DNA from: Ilex aquifolium
Taxonomy: Eukaryota; Streptophyta; Magnoliopsida; Aquifoliales; Aquifoliaceae
Direction of reading: 5' to 3'
NCBI GenBank assembly: GCA_951799425.1
Contig: OX637394.1
Location: 27,316,001-27,380,000 of the forward strand
Length of the DNA: 64,000 nucleotides
Under the pieces are notes generated by a model that saw only the letters and a program-made list of their open reading frames with translations, made no database searches and had not been told where the DNA came from. The translations under genes and the position numbers were made by a program. Numbering within the stretch: the first letter of the stretch is position 1; each line of letters begins with the position of its first letter. Below, piece by piece: positions 34,066 to 46,138 of this stretch.

Positions 34066-36198
34066 TGTCACGCCCCGAATTTGCATAAACTCGGGGAGTG
34101 AGTGAAAAGGAAGAAGAAAAGTAAATGAAAGGTCATTACGTTGGATAAATTGATTTTCCATTCATTTCCCACGTTTTCTCATTTTTTCCCAAAGTTTTTC
34201 AAGCCACTTTCCTTCCATTTTTAGCCTATTTCTTCAAGGTTTCTAACCCCCCCCCCCCCCCTTTGACATCCTTCCTGCCCATTTAAAAGGTGTTTTACAC
34301 ACTTAACAAGTCTTTTAATTTTTCATAAAATTTCAACATAACCTCCTTTGTTTTCCAAGCCTTTTTCCCACCTAATATTTACAATACTTCATATGCATAA
34401 GTACATCACTACCCACCCTCACTTGGTGGCCACAGTCCATGTAAATTAAACATACATCCCTTGTTTTCAACATACACATCTAGTTGTCTCAATATACACA
34501 TATGATACTCATTAAATAAAGATATCATTCATATCAATTGGATTTACACTCTTACACTTTAAAATGACCCAAGACCTATAATCCACTACTTTTTCAAACC
34601 GAAATACAAGTCATTTGGGCTTATGCCCATACATACAAAATATGCCCCGAGGGCCAAATGTCCATTCAAGTCCATTTCCTCTCCTTCCTTTAAGACTTCC
34701 TTAAGTCTTAAGTACCGGGAGTCTCATCTGTAATATGATATCCCACGAATGTGTCAGTTCAACTGCTGGTATGAAAAAATGCTAATACTAGGAACAAATT
34801 TAAGGCGTGGCATGTGCAAGTGTACATTTTAAAGGCTACAACCCCGTAATCCCTCAATGCTATGCAATGTTAATATGCACGACACACACAAACAACTCTA
34901 TGCCACCCATGTCTCGCTTCACAGTCCGCCCCCCTCAGCCTGCGAGTGCTGTTATTGGCCAGATTTTGGGTTTTTCACCACAGGATCTATACCCTCATTA
35001 TGTATAGCACCAAGTGCTCAACCCACACCATGTTTCCAAGGATTCATGTATGTCAAGATGCCTTGATTTTTCTCAATGTAAATTCTATGGAACATTTCAT
35101 CATTCATAAAGTAAAGCATAACTTCAAATTCAAAACACTTTGTCTACATGAATGTGACGACAATTCAATGAGTTAAACATATGATCAAGTTTCATGTTCA
35201 TTACTTTCATAATTTCTCAAAGAAAATACAAATACACAAACTACCAACTCATGGAACAAATCATAACTCTCAAACCACAAGAGTTTCTCTACATGAACAT
35301 AAGCTAGAATATAATAATCCAACACATATGCAAGGTACACCTTTATCTTAGTAACAAATTGTCAAGAAACTCAAAGAACACAAAAGTACCTAAACTACTA
35401 ACTCTAAGTTTTCAAAGCAACTACCACCTAAGTGATTTTCTAACACCAAGTAAACATCTAAACCATTCAATCAACACATAGAAAGGCAAGTAAACATAAA
35501 TCTATTCCTAACTTAGCAAAATATCATACCTAAAATAGTTTTTCTCAAACCAAGGGAGTTGTGTTCGCTGTGCAGCCGAGCCGATCAGTGAGAATATAGT
35601 CCTTGTTGAGAGGAACAACTTCCTAGAAGGAAGTCTTGCAATAATCTTGGCCTAGAAGTGTGTTTTTGTGGCTTGAAGCTTGGAGAACCTAGGGTTTTTC
35701 TTCACTTTCTCTCCATGAACATGTGATGTTCTTTCTCCAGACCAAAAAATGATATTTTACACTAAGGGGGCTATATTTATAGTGGAGGTGAAAATGTGCA
35801 AAATGACCCTTTTGCCCTTATGAATTCGGGACCCCGTTACACTACAACCCGTCCTGAAACACCTCAATTCGACATTTGGTTTAACCAAATTTCTTTAAAT
35901 TATTTTAATTGAAAATTTTCAAAAAAATAGATTTTCTCTTATGGCCGGGTTTGGCCGGTTCCACTTGGGATGCCCTTTTGGTCCAATTTTTGAAATTATT
36001 TCTGTTTAGGCTCAAATTCACACAGTAGGTGTATTTTAACATTCTAAGTATGTTTCTCTTCTATGGAATCTCAAATTATGCTCCTAAACATGACTTATGC
36101 CTTAATGATGCATGTGTAGTGCCTTGCCGGCAAATGGTGCATGAATAGTGCCCTATCGGCAAAACGAAAAATGTATCCTCATTTTTCAGATCTCTACA
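34066..36198 (-). repeat. 5' LTR of deleted family-B element
   Basis: 2133 bp; minus-strand start TGTAGAGATCTG, end GGGGCGTGACA. Minus-strand TATA text near 35772 (TATTTATAGTGG). Contains TTGCCGGCAA (36124) and a 15-C run at 34247-34261. Confidence 0.9.
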
Positions 36199-36521
36199 CA
36201 TGAACATTTCATATGCATCTAGGTTGGGAGGTAGCCTCTTTATGGGAACAATATTTTCGGTACGGGATAAGCGCGCGGCAAACGACTCTCACTTGCGCCC
36301 TTGTTGATGAAGAATGCCGAGTTCTGGTTTTAAATTGCATTTTTATGAAATAATCATGTAATTGGTTTTGGAATTGTAATGTTGTATAAAGGATTGTATA
36401 ATGAACTCATATATACTATATTTTGTGTAAAATTAGATGTTATATGAGTTTGGGTAAATGATGTATGAGATTGGGTGAGTTTAAATAAAAAAAGGATTGA
36501 ATTGGGGAAAAACTAGGCCCT

Positions 36522-36708
36522 GCTACAGGTAGCACGTTGATTAGCTACCGGTAGCACGATCCTAATGGGTTCAGGTACCGGTAGCAAGTCTTGAGGTACA
36601 GGTAGCTCCCTAGAAGTGGGCAGCTACTAGTAGCTAGGTTCACAGATATCGGTAGCTCGCTGGTAGAGAGCTCAGCTACCGGTACCAAGTACATGAGCTA
36701 CCGATAGC
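36522..36708. promoter_or_regulatory. Palindrome cluster, GCTACCGGTAGC class
   Basis: Eight variants of a 12-bp palindrome start at 36522, 36544, 36574, 36595, 36623, 36645, 36675 and 36697. Steps alternate between about 22 and about 30 bp. The core TACCGGTA is shared with the GTACCGGTAC class. It lies about 230-410 bp before the end of the old LTR. Confidence 0.65.
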
Positions 36709-36934
36709 TCTTCCAAAATTTTCAAAAATTTAAAATAACTTGGTCAAGCCTTCGGGCCTTGAACCCTTTTGTTCAAAGGATGTAAATGGAGTAATATTAA
36801 TAGAAAATTGATTGGTATTGGTCCTTGAAATGGTCGTATGATGACGTGGTGTCGGGTTATGCGGCATGCACGGGTACTTCCGTGGGTTGATGAGTGATCA
36901 ACGGGTTAAGAAAAGACTCCCGGATTTAGGGCAT

Positions 36935-37864
36935 CACAGTGATTATTGGAAGAATGTAATTTGAGGAATCAATGCCTATACCTATGCATATTGGCTTTGA
37001 CATGAGTGAAGAAACTTTTGAGGAAGTTTTAGTATAAAAGGCTCAAGTTATAATAGCAGCTAGCAGATCATTATCATCTTGAGAATTATGAACACTTGGT
37101 AAGCCTATGATGATGATACAATTAAATTGAGCAACATTAATTGAATCATTGAGAGTTTTGTTTTAGTGTTGATTATATCATAAGAAATCTGGTGGTAGTC
37201 AATTAAGAGATATTTTGGGATCTTTGACAGTATATTTTTACCTTCTTGTATATTACAAGAAATATGTTATACTGGATTGTAACACAGGGATTCAAGGGTA
37301 ATATGTTTCGTGAAAAGAATGAATAGGTTAATGAAAGTCACTAAGGATGATTATATGGTTTATTGATTTTAGCTCAAGGCTAGAGATTGAGAGTGAAAAC
37401 TAGGGAGATAGGAAAATAATTAGACTTAATCGAGTTGGTTAAAAAAATGTGGAGATATTATGATTGATCTAAAAGTAGGAATTCAGAAGCATGGGGATTG
37501 AAAACAAACTTGGATATATAACTTGACCCTTAGCCCAAGTATTATATTTGGTTATTTCCTAAAATTCCCTTTGGAGGGGAAATATGGATCGTTAGTATAT
37601 ATATTTTGGAAATTATATAAGAGGACACGTATGGTTAGGCTTTAGCTATACATTTTGGTGGAATTTGACATATTTTCACAACACTTTGAATCTATGGGAA
37701 TTCTTATCTTGTGACTAGTTTTGACTTATAGATTGGTGGATTATAAGAGTACATAGCGAACCAATTGATTGGATTTAATATTATTGGGATTAACCATTGG
37801 TTATGGTTACAACGGTAAATTGTAAAGAGTATAAGCTTAAAAAGTGAGAATCAATCTATTGGAT
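36935..37864 (+). other. Non-coding interior, first part
   Basis: About 0.9 kb of AT-rich sequence with no gene, no primer site and no recognisable retrotransposon domain. It continues after the family-B element at 48294. Confidence 0.45.
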
Positions 37865-40008
37865 TGTCATGCCCCAAATTTCCAAAAACCCGGGGAGTGA
37901 GTGAACATGAAGAAGAAAAGTAAATGAAAAGTCATTAGGTTGGATAAATTGATTTTTCATTCATTTCCCACGTTTTTCCATTTTTTTCCCAAAGTTTTTC
38001 AAGCCATTTTCCTTCCATTTTTAGCCTATTTCTTCAAGGTTTCTAAACCCCCCCCCCCTTTTAACATCATTCCCACCTATTTAAAATGTATTTTACACAC
38101 TTAACAAGTCTTTTAATTTTTCATAAAATTTCGACATAACCTTCTTTGTTTTCCAAGCATTTTTCCCACCTAATATTCACAATAGTTCATATGCATAATT
38201 ATATCACAATCCACCATCACTCGGTGGCCACAATCCATGTAAATTAAGCATACATCCTTTGTTTTCAACATACACATTTGGTTGTCTCAATATACACATA
38301 TGATACTCATCACATAAAGATATCCTACATATCAATTGGGTTTACAACCCTACACTTTAAAATGACCCAAGGTCTGTAATCCATTACTTTTCCAAATTGA
38401 AATACAAGTCATTTGGGCTTATGCCCATACATACAAAATATACCCAAGGGCTAAATATTCATTCAAGTCCCTTTCCCCTCCTTCCTTTAAGACTTCCTCA
38501 AGTCTCAAGTACCGGGAGCCTCATTTGTAATATGATATCCCACAAATGGGTCAGCTCAACTGCTGGTATGACAAAATGCTAATGCTAGGAACAAATTTAA
38601 GGCGTGACATGTGCAAGTGTACATTTTATAAGCTACAATTCCATAATCCCTCAATGCTATGCAATGTCAATATGCATGACACACACATGCAACTCTATGC
38701 CACCCATGTCTCGCTTCACGGTCCGCCCCCGTCAGCCCGCAAGTACTGTCGTTGGCCAGATTTTGGGTTTTTCACCATAGGATCTACACCCTCATAATGC
38801 ATAGCACCAAGTGCTCAACCCGCACTATGTTCCAAAGATTCATGTATGCCAAGATGCCATGATTTTTCTCAATGTAAATTCTATAAAACATTTCATCAAA
38901 CACGTGGCGTATAACTTAAAATATGTCTCATTCATAAAGTAAAGCATAACTTCAAATTCACAAGACTTTATTTACATGAACGTGAAGCACCATTCAATGG
39001 ATTAACATATTATCAAGTTTCATGTTCATTATTTTTACATTTTCTCAAAGAAACTACAATTACACAAACTACCAACTCATGGAATAAATCATAACTCTCA
39101 AACCACAAGATTTTCTCTACATGAACATAAGCTAGAATATAATAATCAAACACATAAGCAAGGTACACATTTATCATAGTAACAAATTCTCAAAAAACTC
39201 AAAGAACACAAAAGTACTTAAACTACTAACTCTATTTTTTCAAAGCAACTACCACCTAAGTGATTTTTTAACATCAAGTAAGCACTTAAATAATTCAATC
39301 AACACATAGAAAGGCAAGAAAACTTAAATCTATCCCCAACTTAGCAAAATATCATATCTAAAATGGTTTTTCTCAAACCAAGGGAGTTGTGTTCGCTTTA
39401 TAGCCGAACTAATCGGTAAGAATATAGCTCTTGTTGAGAGGAACAACTTCTTAGAAGGAAGTCTTGCAAGAATCTTGGCCTAGGAATGAGTTTTGGTGAC
39501 TTGAAACTTGAAGAACCTAGGGTTTTTCTTCTTTTCTTCCTCCTTGAACGTGTACTGCCTTTCTTCAGATCAAAATTTGATATTTTTACACTAAAGGGGA
39601 TGTATTTATAGTGGAGGGCAAAGGTGCAAAATGACCCTTTTGCCCTTGATGAATCCGGGATCCCGTTACACTACAACTCATCCCGAAATGCCTCAATTCG
39701 ACATTTTATTTTTACCAAAGTTCTTAAAATTATTTTTAATGAAAATTTTCAAAAATTTTTATTTTTGCTTATGGCCGGGTTTGGCTGGGCCCACCTGGGC
39801 TATCGGGATGCCCTTTTAGTCTAATTTTTGAAACTATCTTCGTTTATGCTCAAATTCGTACAGTAGGTGTATTTTAACATCCTAAGCATGTTTCTCTTCT
39901 ATGACATACTCAAATTATGCTCATAAACATGACTTATGCCTAAATGATGCATATATAGTGTCCTACCGGCAAAACGAAAAATTTATCCTCATTTTTCAGA
40001 TCTCTACA
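37865..40008 (-). repeat. 3' LTR of family-B element
   Basis: 2144 bp; minus-strand start TGTAGAGATCTG next to the PPT. Carries a C run at about 38048-38058. Collinear with 46139-48288. Confidence 0.92.
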
Positions 40009-40021
40009 TCCTTCCCCCCTT
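40009..40021 (-). other. Polypurine tract, family B
   Basis: TCCTTCCCCCCTT on the plus strand (AAGGGGGGAAGGA on the minus strand) abuts the 3' LTR. Confidence 0.88.
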
Positions 40022-41440
40022 ATAGAATTTTCATCCCGAAAGTTAGAAATGTACCTCTAAGAATAAACAACTCTGGATACCTAGTGTGAACTTCAGCCTC
40101 CCGCTCCCAAGTAGCCTCCTCGACCCCGTGATGGTTCCAAAGAACCTTGAACAAAGGGATGGTCTTGCCCCTCAAAACCTGGTCCCTCGAGTCCAATACC
40201 TCCACTGGCCTCTCATCATAAGAAACATCGCCCTCCACTTGAAGATCTACCCAATCTAACACATGTGAAGGGTCAGACTCGTACTTCCTCAACATCGACA
40301 CATGGAAGACATCATGAACCCCAGATAGTTGTGGCGGTAATGCTAGCTTATAGGCCACCTTAGCAACCTTCACAAGGATCTCAAATGGTCCTATAAACCG
40401 TGGCGACAGTTTCCCGCTACGCCCGAATCTCCTCAATCCCCACCGTGGGGCTACCTTGAGGAACACATGTCCCCCAACATCAAATGATAGAGGTCGCTGC
40501 CGCCTCCTGTCTACATAACTCTTCTGGCAGTTCTGTGCCGTCAACAGACGCTGTCTAATTACCTATATCTTGTCTGTGGTCTCACGGACTATGTCAGGCC
40601 CTAAAGCAGCTGTCTCCCCTACCTCAGTCCAACATACCGGTGAACGACATAGCCTACCAAACAACGCCTCAAAAGGTGCCATCTCAATACTAAACTGATA
40701 GTTGTTGTGTAGGCAAACTCTACTAAAGCAAGGTGGTCTTCCCAGCTACCCCTGAATTCCATAACACATGCTCTAAGCATGCCTTCAAGTATCTGAATAA
40801 TATGCTCTAACTGGTCATTAGTCTAAGGGTGGAAAGCAGTACTAAACAGTAGCTGAGTCCCCAAGGCTGTTTGAAGACTCTGCCAAAATCGTGCAGTGAA
40901 ACGTAGGTCTCTGTCTGAAACAATGGAAATAGGAATCCCATGTAGTCGTACTATCTCTCGGATATACAACCTACTGAGAACATCCACTGAATCAGTCGCT
41001 CTAATCGGTAGGAAATGTGTGGACTTCCTCAACCTGTCAACAACAACCCAAACTGCATCGTGACCTCTAGGTGACTTCGAAAGACCCATCACAAAATTCA
41101 TGGTAACAAACTCCCACTTCCACTCGATCACTGGCAATGGCTGTAACAAACCCCCGAGTCTCTGGTGCTCAGCCTTAACCTGCTGGCACGTGAAACATCT
41201 CGATAAAAACTGCACCACATCCCCCCTTCATCCCCATCCACCAATACTGGCGACGTAAATCATGGTACATCTTAGTGCCCCCTGGGTGTACTGCTAGGCG
41301 TGAATGATGGAAATCTCTAAGGACATTAGCCCTAAGAGACTCTGGAACAAAGACTCTACCCATATACCTCAGGCTAAGGTCAGAATGAACTATCAATCCC
41401 TCAAAGCCCTCGGCGCTTGCAACTCATGCTTGAATCTGCC
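40022..41440 (-). pseudogene. pol: Family-B integrase with chromodomain
   Basis: Integrase of the 37865-48288 element. The N-terminal zinc region is at about 41396-41160 (FHHSRLAVHPGGTKMYHDLR, then CFTCQQVK after a frameshift). In the DDE core the first catalytic position reads TMNFV: Asp is replaced by Asn. The second is kept (IVSDRDLRF), and a stop falls directly after TAFHP, before the Glu block. Further decay spans 40820-40550. The C-terminal part is open from 40544: GPF/Y module (LSPRFIGPFEILVKV), [12 protein letters not shown], and a full chromodomain with VLRGKTIPLFKVLWNHHG and VEEATWERE. This assigns the family to the Tekay/del chromoviruses. Confidence 0.88.
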
Positions 41441-42125
41441 CTGCCTCTGTGTCCTATAACTGTGACTCAATAACCCTGCTCAACAATGTAGGTTGTGCAC
41501 AAGCACTGAATAATGTGGCGTGTTCCTCAGGCTCGGCAAGGTCTAAGTCAAACTCGCCAATGTCTCCCATCATCTCCCACTCCCTAATAGCAATGCTAGC
41601 TATAGTGCTCCTCGGTCTTCTACTAAGTGCATCTGCTATGACATTGGCCTTCCCAAGATGGTACTGAAGGTCAAAGTCATGGTCCTCCATATAATCCATC
41701 CATCTCCTTTGCCGAAGGTTCAAGTCCTTCTACGTGAAGATGTATCTAAGGCTCTTGTGATATGAGAACACCTCGAACCTCTCCCCATATAAGTAGTGTT
41801 GCCAACTCTTAAGTGCAAAAATGACGGCGGCTAACTCCAAATCATGTGTGGGGTAGTTCTGCTCATGATTCTTCAACTGACGAGAACCATAGACTACCAC
41901 TCTGCCCTCCTGCATCAACACACAACCTAATCCCTCTCGTGAAGCATCACAATAAACAGTATAACCAATACCTCCCTTAGGTATAATTAGGACAGGTGCT
42001 GAAGTCAGCCTCTTCTTCAGCTCCTGAAATGAATGCTCACAATCATCTGTCCACTCAAATCTAATGCCCTTGCGCGTCAGACGAGTCATCGGCGCGGCAA
42101 GACGAGAAAACCCCTCCACAAACCG
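41441..42125 (-). pseudogene. pol: Family-B RNase H
   Basis: RNase H in two open pieces. 42119-41730 has [36 protein letters not shown] and [10 protein letters not shown], where Tyr replaces the usual Asp. 41723-41454 has [34 protein letters not shown] and a linker rich in Glu/Asp leading to integrase. A stop near 41727 separates them. Confidence 0.88.
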
Positions 42126-42957
42126 ATGTTAGTACCCTACCAATCCCAAGAAACTCCGAATCTCAAACACACTATTCGGCCTCTCCCAACTCATAATAGC
42201 TTTAATCTAAGAAGGATCCACAGATACTCCACTACCTGACACAACATGGCCTACAAACTACACCTCCTGAAGCCAAAACTCACACTTCGAGAACTTAGCA
42301 AATAAACGGTGTTCCCTCAAAATCTGTAACACAGTCCATAGGTGAAAGGCATGCTCATCCTCAGAAGGTGAATAAATCAAAATGTCATCAAAAAACACCA
42401 CAACAAATTGATCTAAATAAGGACTAAAAATGCAATGCATCAAGTCCATGAATGCCGCCGGGGCATTCGTCACACCGAATGGCATAACCACGAATTCATA
42501 ATGGCCATAACGAGTGCAAAAAGCTGTCTTCGCCACATCCTCCTCCCGTACTCTCAACTGATGATGCCCCGATCTAAGATCAATCTTCGAGAAACATCTC
42601 GAACCCCTAAGCTGATCAAACAAGTCATATATCCTCGACAATATGTACTTGTTCTTGGTAGTGACTCGGTTAAGCCTCTTATAGTCCACACACAAACACA
42701 ATGTCTCATCCTTCTTCTTCACAAATAGTGCCGAAGCACCCCACGGAGAAGTACTAGGATGAATAAAACCCTTACCCAACAAATTAGTCAACTGCTCCTT
42801 CAGCTCTCTCAACTTAGCTGGAGCCATACGGTAAGGCGGAATGGAAATCGGTATAGTGCCTGAGATAAGCTCTATCGTGAACTCTATCTCTCGTCTCGGC
42901 GGTAGACTAGTCAAGACATCCGGGAAGACATCTGGAAAATCATCCACTACGGGTGGT
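42126..42957 (-). pseudogene. pol: Family-B reverse transcriptase
   Basis: RT on the minus strand, opening shortly after the family-Y insertion at 42961. Blocks: [11 protein letters not shown] and [13 protein letters not shown] (linker), [63 protein letters not shown], and the catalytic [11 protein letters not shown] with both Asp residues. CEFWLQEV ends at a stop near 42258; the last part (VGHVVSGSGVSVD-type text and SFLGLVGY) lies beyond it to about 42126. The missing start of the linker is on the other side of the insertion. Confidence 0.9.
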
Positions 42958-42960
42958 AAC

Positions 42961-44702
42961 TGATTAGCAAAAAACTTTGTATATTTTAAGGTGCTAATCA
43001 GCTCAGTTCACTTGTTTTTGAAGATTAAATGATATGAGTTATGATTATTGAAGTCTTAACGTCAATATTTCTTGGTTGCAGTTGAAAGGAGCTAAATATG
43101 GGTTGTTAAGGCCTTCCCATACCACTTGGGATGAAAGGAGATGAAAAGAGGACTTGGGGACAGCTCAAGAGCAAAGGAATCAGAAGATTCAGACAAGGAG
43201 GCAGAACAGTACCGGTACTCAGTACCGGTACTATATGGTACCGGTACTCAGTACCGGTACTCAATACCGGTACGCCAAACCTTCTGGAGTCGAAGTACCG
43301 GTACTCAGTACCGGTACGATTTGCCTGACAAGCCCAGAATCTGCAGATCTGCTCAGCTACTTCGAGGGTCCCACCATAGATGCTCCCACAGTCCTCTGAC
43401 ACGCCCACAACACTGTTCATCAGGCCCACACCTTCCTCTGCACTCTAGAGCTACAACTTTAAATGAGAGGAGAAAGAAGGGGTGAAGCCTGGGGAGTGCA
43501 GGCTAAGCCTGTGCTAGCCTGCCATACCCATCCATTCAGCCCCTATTGATGGGAGGCTTGCTCACTCATGCTAGAGGACCCTATGGACGAAAATGCAGAG
43601 GCTACACACCATATATTCAGCATTACACAAGTTCTTGGGGTGGCTACCTAAGCTTAGATAGTTTTAGTGAAGAAGATGATGAATAGTAGAAAGCTTATGT
43701 TCTTGCATTTTCCTTTCCATTTTCGTTCCTGTAAGCTTTAATCTTCTTGTAATCTTTATTTCTTGCATTGTAATCTCCTCTATTTCAAGTCTATTCCAAG
43801 TTTAATCACATGTTCTAGATTCCACCATTGTTGTATTAAGTTTTTCTTCATTTCAAGTTTAAAATGGGTATTGAATATTTTTCTTCTTAGTTTAAGTTTT
43901 CTTGCATTCCTTTAAGTTTCATGCTTTATTTCTTTTACGTGTCCCTTTACATATTGTATGCCTTCCTTCAAGTATGAGTAGCTAGATTTTAAGTTGGTTA
44001 ATCCAAGGGAGATTTCCTCTTGGGTGTTCCATTTCAACTCTTCTTTTTTCCTCCACTCGGTGTACGGTGGTTCGGTTTGACTGGGTTGAGAGTGGACGTG
44101 GTTGTGAGTCCTTGATATCCCGTAGGCCTGGTCACGGGTTATGCTTGGATCCTCACCTCCATTTGGTTGTGAGTTCTTGATACACCGTAGGCATTGTCAC
44201 GGTGTATGCTTGAACCCTCACCTCCATCTTGTCCCTAGCTTCCCACGAATCAATCGTTCATTTAAGCACCATTGGAGGAAGGTTTGGAGTTGAGATGGGA
44301 TTCCCATTGGAATGACCACTTTGGATTAGCCAACACTTGTTTTCTTGCATTTTCATTTACAAACTCCACTCACCAAAACAAACTAAAAGATTTTACACTT
44401 TCTTTACCTTTTGCAAAATCACCTTCACACAACTTGAACTTTCCTTCCCTGAGGAGACAACCTTGGAATACTTTTCCAAGTAAAACACCGACACACAAAA
44501 GACTCTTTGCGATTGGGGAGCACTTTTGTTCACACACCCGCATTTCATTTCACATTTTCATTCATTCCATCCTCAATTCGTTGTTGCCTAATCTCTTGCA
44601 TCACCCCGAGGGAGTGTGACACTCCCTTTCACACATAAGCCATATACACATGTCAAATGGTGATGTTTAGGGGTTAGGAAGAACACCGTTTTTGCTCAAT
44701 CA
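42961..44702 (+). mobile_element. Solo LTR, family Y, copy 2
   Basis: 1742 bp, TSD GTAAC at 42956-42960 and 44703-44707. Starts TGATTAGCAAAAAAC and ends TTGCTCAATCA. Opposite strand to copy 1 at 20660-22502. A 65-bp tandem duplication at 44104-44233 (GTGAGT...CACCTCCAT) is single in copy 1. Long T/C-rich R-U5 region, no coding sequence. Confidence 0.88.
43209..43317. promoter_or_regulatory. Palindrome cassette, GTACCGGTAC class, in family Y copy 2
   Basis: Seven copies (one ATACCGGTAC) at 43209, 43222, 43238, 43251, 43264, 43295 and 43308. Steps are 13 bp except for two breaks. The spacer before 43295 reads ACCTTCTGGAGTCGAA, nearly as in the family-A LTR at 52030. Confidence 0.78.
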
Positions 44703-45258
44703 GTAACACACTCTCTGTAGTCCCACCCCCATCTACTACCAAACTAGCCAACATGTAACTATGACCTCCCCAACTCCTCGAGTCATACAAGGGTGGAACT
44801 AAGAAATCCCCACGATCTCCCGTAAAATAAAATATATCTCCCTCAGGAGTACACACTATCACTCTCCCCCTGTAGCAATCTATACTCGCCCGGAAAGCAA
44901 ACAACCAGTCCATCCCCAAAATAACATCAAAACCAGACATGTCAAGCAGAATGAAATCAAAATAAGGGATGTGATCAGCTATCTCTATCGAGCAATCTCT
45001 ACAGATCCTCGTCAATATCACACTACCCCCAACTGGGGTGTCGACATGCAATGGTGGACCTAACCGATCTATATCCAACCCCAATGTCATGACAAGCATG
45101 GTAGATATGAATTAATGAGATGCACCCGAGTCTATCAGTATGCTAGCCCATGAACTAAACACAAGGAATGTACCCCGAACCACTGAAGGTCCAAAAGTAG
45201 ATGTCTCTGGTGTGACCACTGCATAAACATGACCCTGAGTAGTCTGGCCCTGCCTACC
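44703..45258 (-). pseudogene. pol: Family-B protease
   Basis: Aspartic protease of the family-B element. The active site ILIDSGASH is visible on the minus strand at about 45110-45145, followed directly by a stop and then an open frame from 45099. Its blocks are LGLDIDRLGPPLHVDTP, CRDCSIEIADH, GFDVILGMDWLFAF, VIVCTPEGD and LYDSRSWGGHSYMLASL. It runs into the family-Y LTR at 44702; RT resumes at 42957. Upstream (45150-45258) is linker text shared with 32386-32410. Confidence 0.85.
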
Positions 45259-46123
45259 CTTTCATGTAATGAGTAATTTCCTTACTCCATATTTCTTTCC
45301 CTTCAAGGGCTTACCATGTCATTCTCCATCAATCTTCAAGCAAAGTCATCCAATATAATTCATTGATTATTGCACCACGATCTTCCAATCATATTCTTTT
45401 TGAATAATTCTTAAAACCCAATTGTACAAAAATTAAGTCATCACTTAACATTTAATTTTTTTTACCCAAAGTAACCCTAGCCAATTATTCATACTAATTT
45501 CAAACCACTATTAATAACCTCAAATAAATGGTCATATAACAACCTCCAATCCACTTAGAAGCAAAATCACAATTTGTACTCTTATTCCAAAATTGACACA
45601 AATACTTATTCATTTTACCATGCCCCACCAATTGATTGTATTTGAATATTGTACTACTTTATAGTCTCTTAGTCACCCTAATGGAAGACATATCCAACTC
45701 AAAGTTTTCACCATAAAATCAAATTTTTCAATCTTTCTATAATTCTTAACATCTCTATCAATTCCAATAACTTCACCTAACCAAAATTATATAAAGGACG
45801 CCACAATGGACCTTATCTCTAAGCAACAAAATTGAATTACCACACATCTTTGACTTCACAAATTAAAGCAAATAAGGGTTAGGCAAAATAATGAAAATTG
45901 ACATAACCTAAAAAAAGTTATAACATCATAAATCATCATACCTCGAAGACTTTTTTTTTTTTTTTACTTTATACATTTTCAGCCAAAATGCACTAATACT
46001 CTCTATGACATCCAAAACTCATGACGTAAAAATAATTCCTTTGTCACCACACATGTCGCCCAACTATCTCCAATATTGGTGTACCCATTTCCCTTCAACT
46101 CCCATGTAAGATCTAATCCCTAA
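45259..46123 (-). other. Non-coding sequence in place of gag
   Basis: About 865 bp between protease and PBS. Gag of about 1.4 kb is expected here (compare 32386-33805). The sequence is AT-rich, with no open frame of note and no match to gag; only the last 50 bp before the PBS look like a chromovirus leader. Confidence 0.6.
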
Positions 46124-46135
46124 GCTCTGATATCA
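46124..46135 (-). other. Primer-binding site, initiator tRNA-Met type
   Basis: GCTCTGATATCA (minus: TGATATCAGAGC), one mismatch to the canonical site, three bases from the LTR. Confidence 0.85.
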
Positions 46136-46138
46136 AGT

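Larger units (their letters stand above)
30922..36198 (-). mobile_element. Chromovirus family B, internally deleted
   Basis: Minus-strand element with 5' LTR 34066-36198, initiator-Met PBS 34051-34062 and gag 32716-33805. The 3' LTR is truncated (30922 to about 32113). Protease to integrase and about 0.95 kb of the 3' LTR are missing, replaced by about 270 bp of unrelated filler. The flanking 5-mers CGTGA (30917) and CATGA (36199) look like a TSD with one C-to-T-type change. Confidence 0.85.
25656..36934 (+). repeat. Old chromovirus-like LTR split by three insertions
   Basis: The pieces 25656-26566, 28454-28822, 30767-30921 and 36204-36934 join cleanly across TSDs. They make one LTR-like unit of about 2.17 kb, similar in length to families A and B. 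It starts TGTGACAACCC and ends GGGCATCACA after GGGTTGATGAGTGATCAACGG, text typical of chromovirus LTR ends. The first 100 bp also resemble the inverse complement of that end. No matching TSD and no primer site follow, so this may be a truncated 5' LTR. Athila inserted right at its first bases. Confidence 0.5.

Noticed and set aside
25656..36934. Solo LTR with TSD AAACA
   Set aside because: The sequence after the right end (GTGAT) does not match the 5-mer before the left end, so I list it only as an old LTR of uncertain status.
43131..43485. Overlapping frames in several phases with repeated Tyr/Arg or Val/Pro/Ser/Thr/Gly text
   Set aside because: Translations of the 13-bp palindrome cassette on both strands, not proteins.
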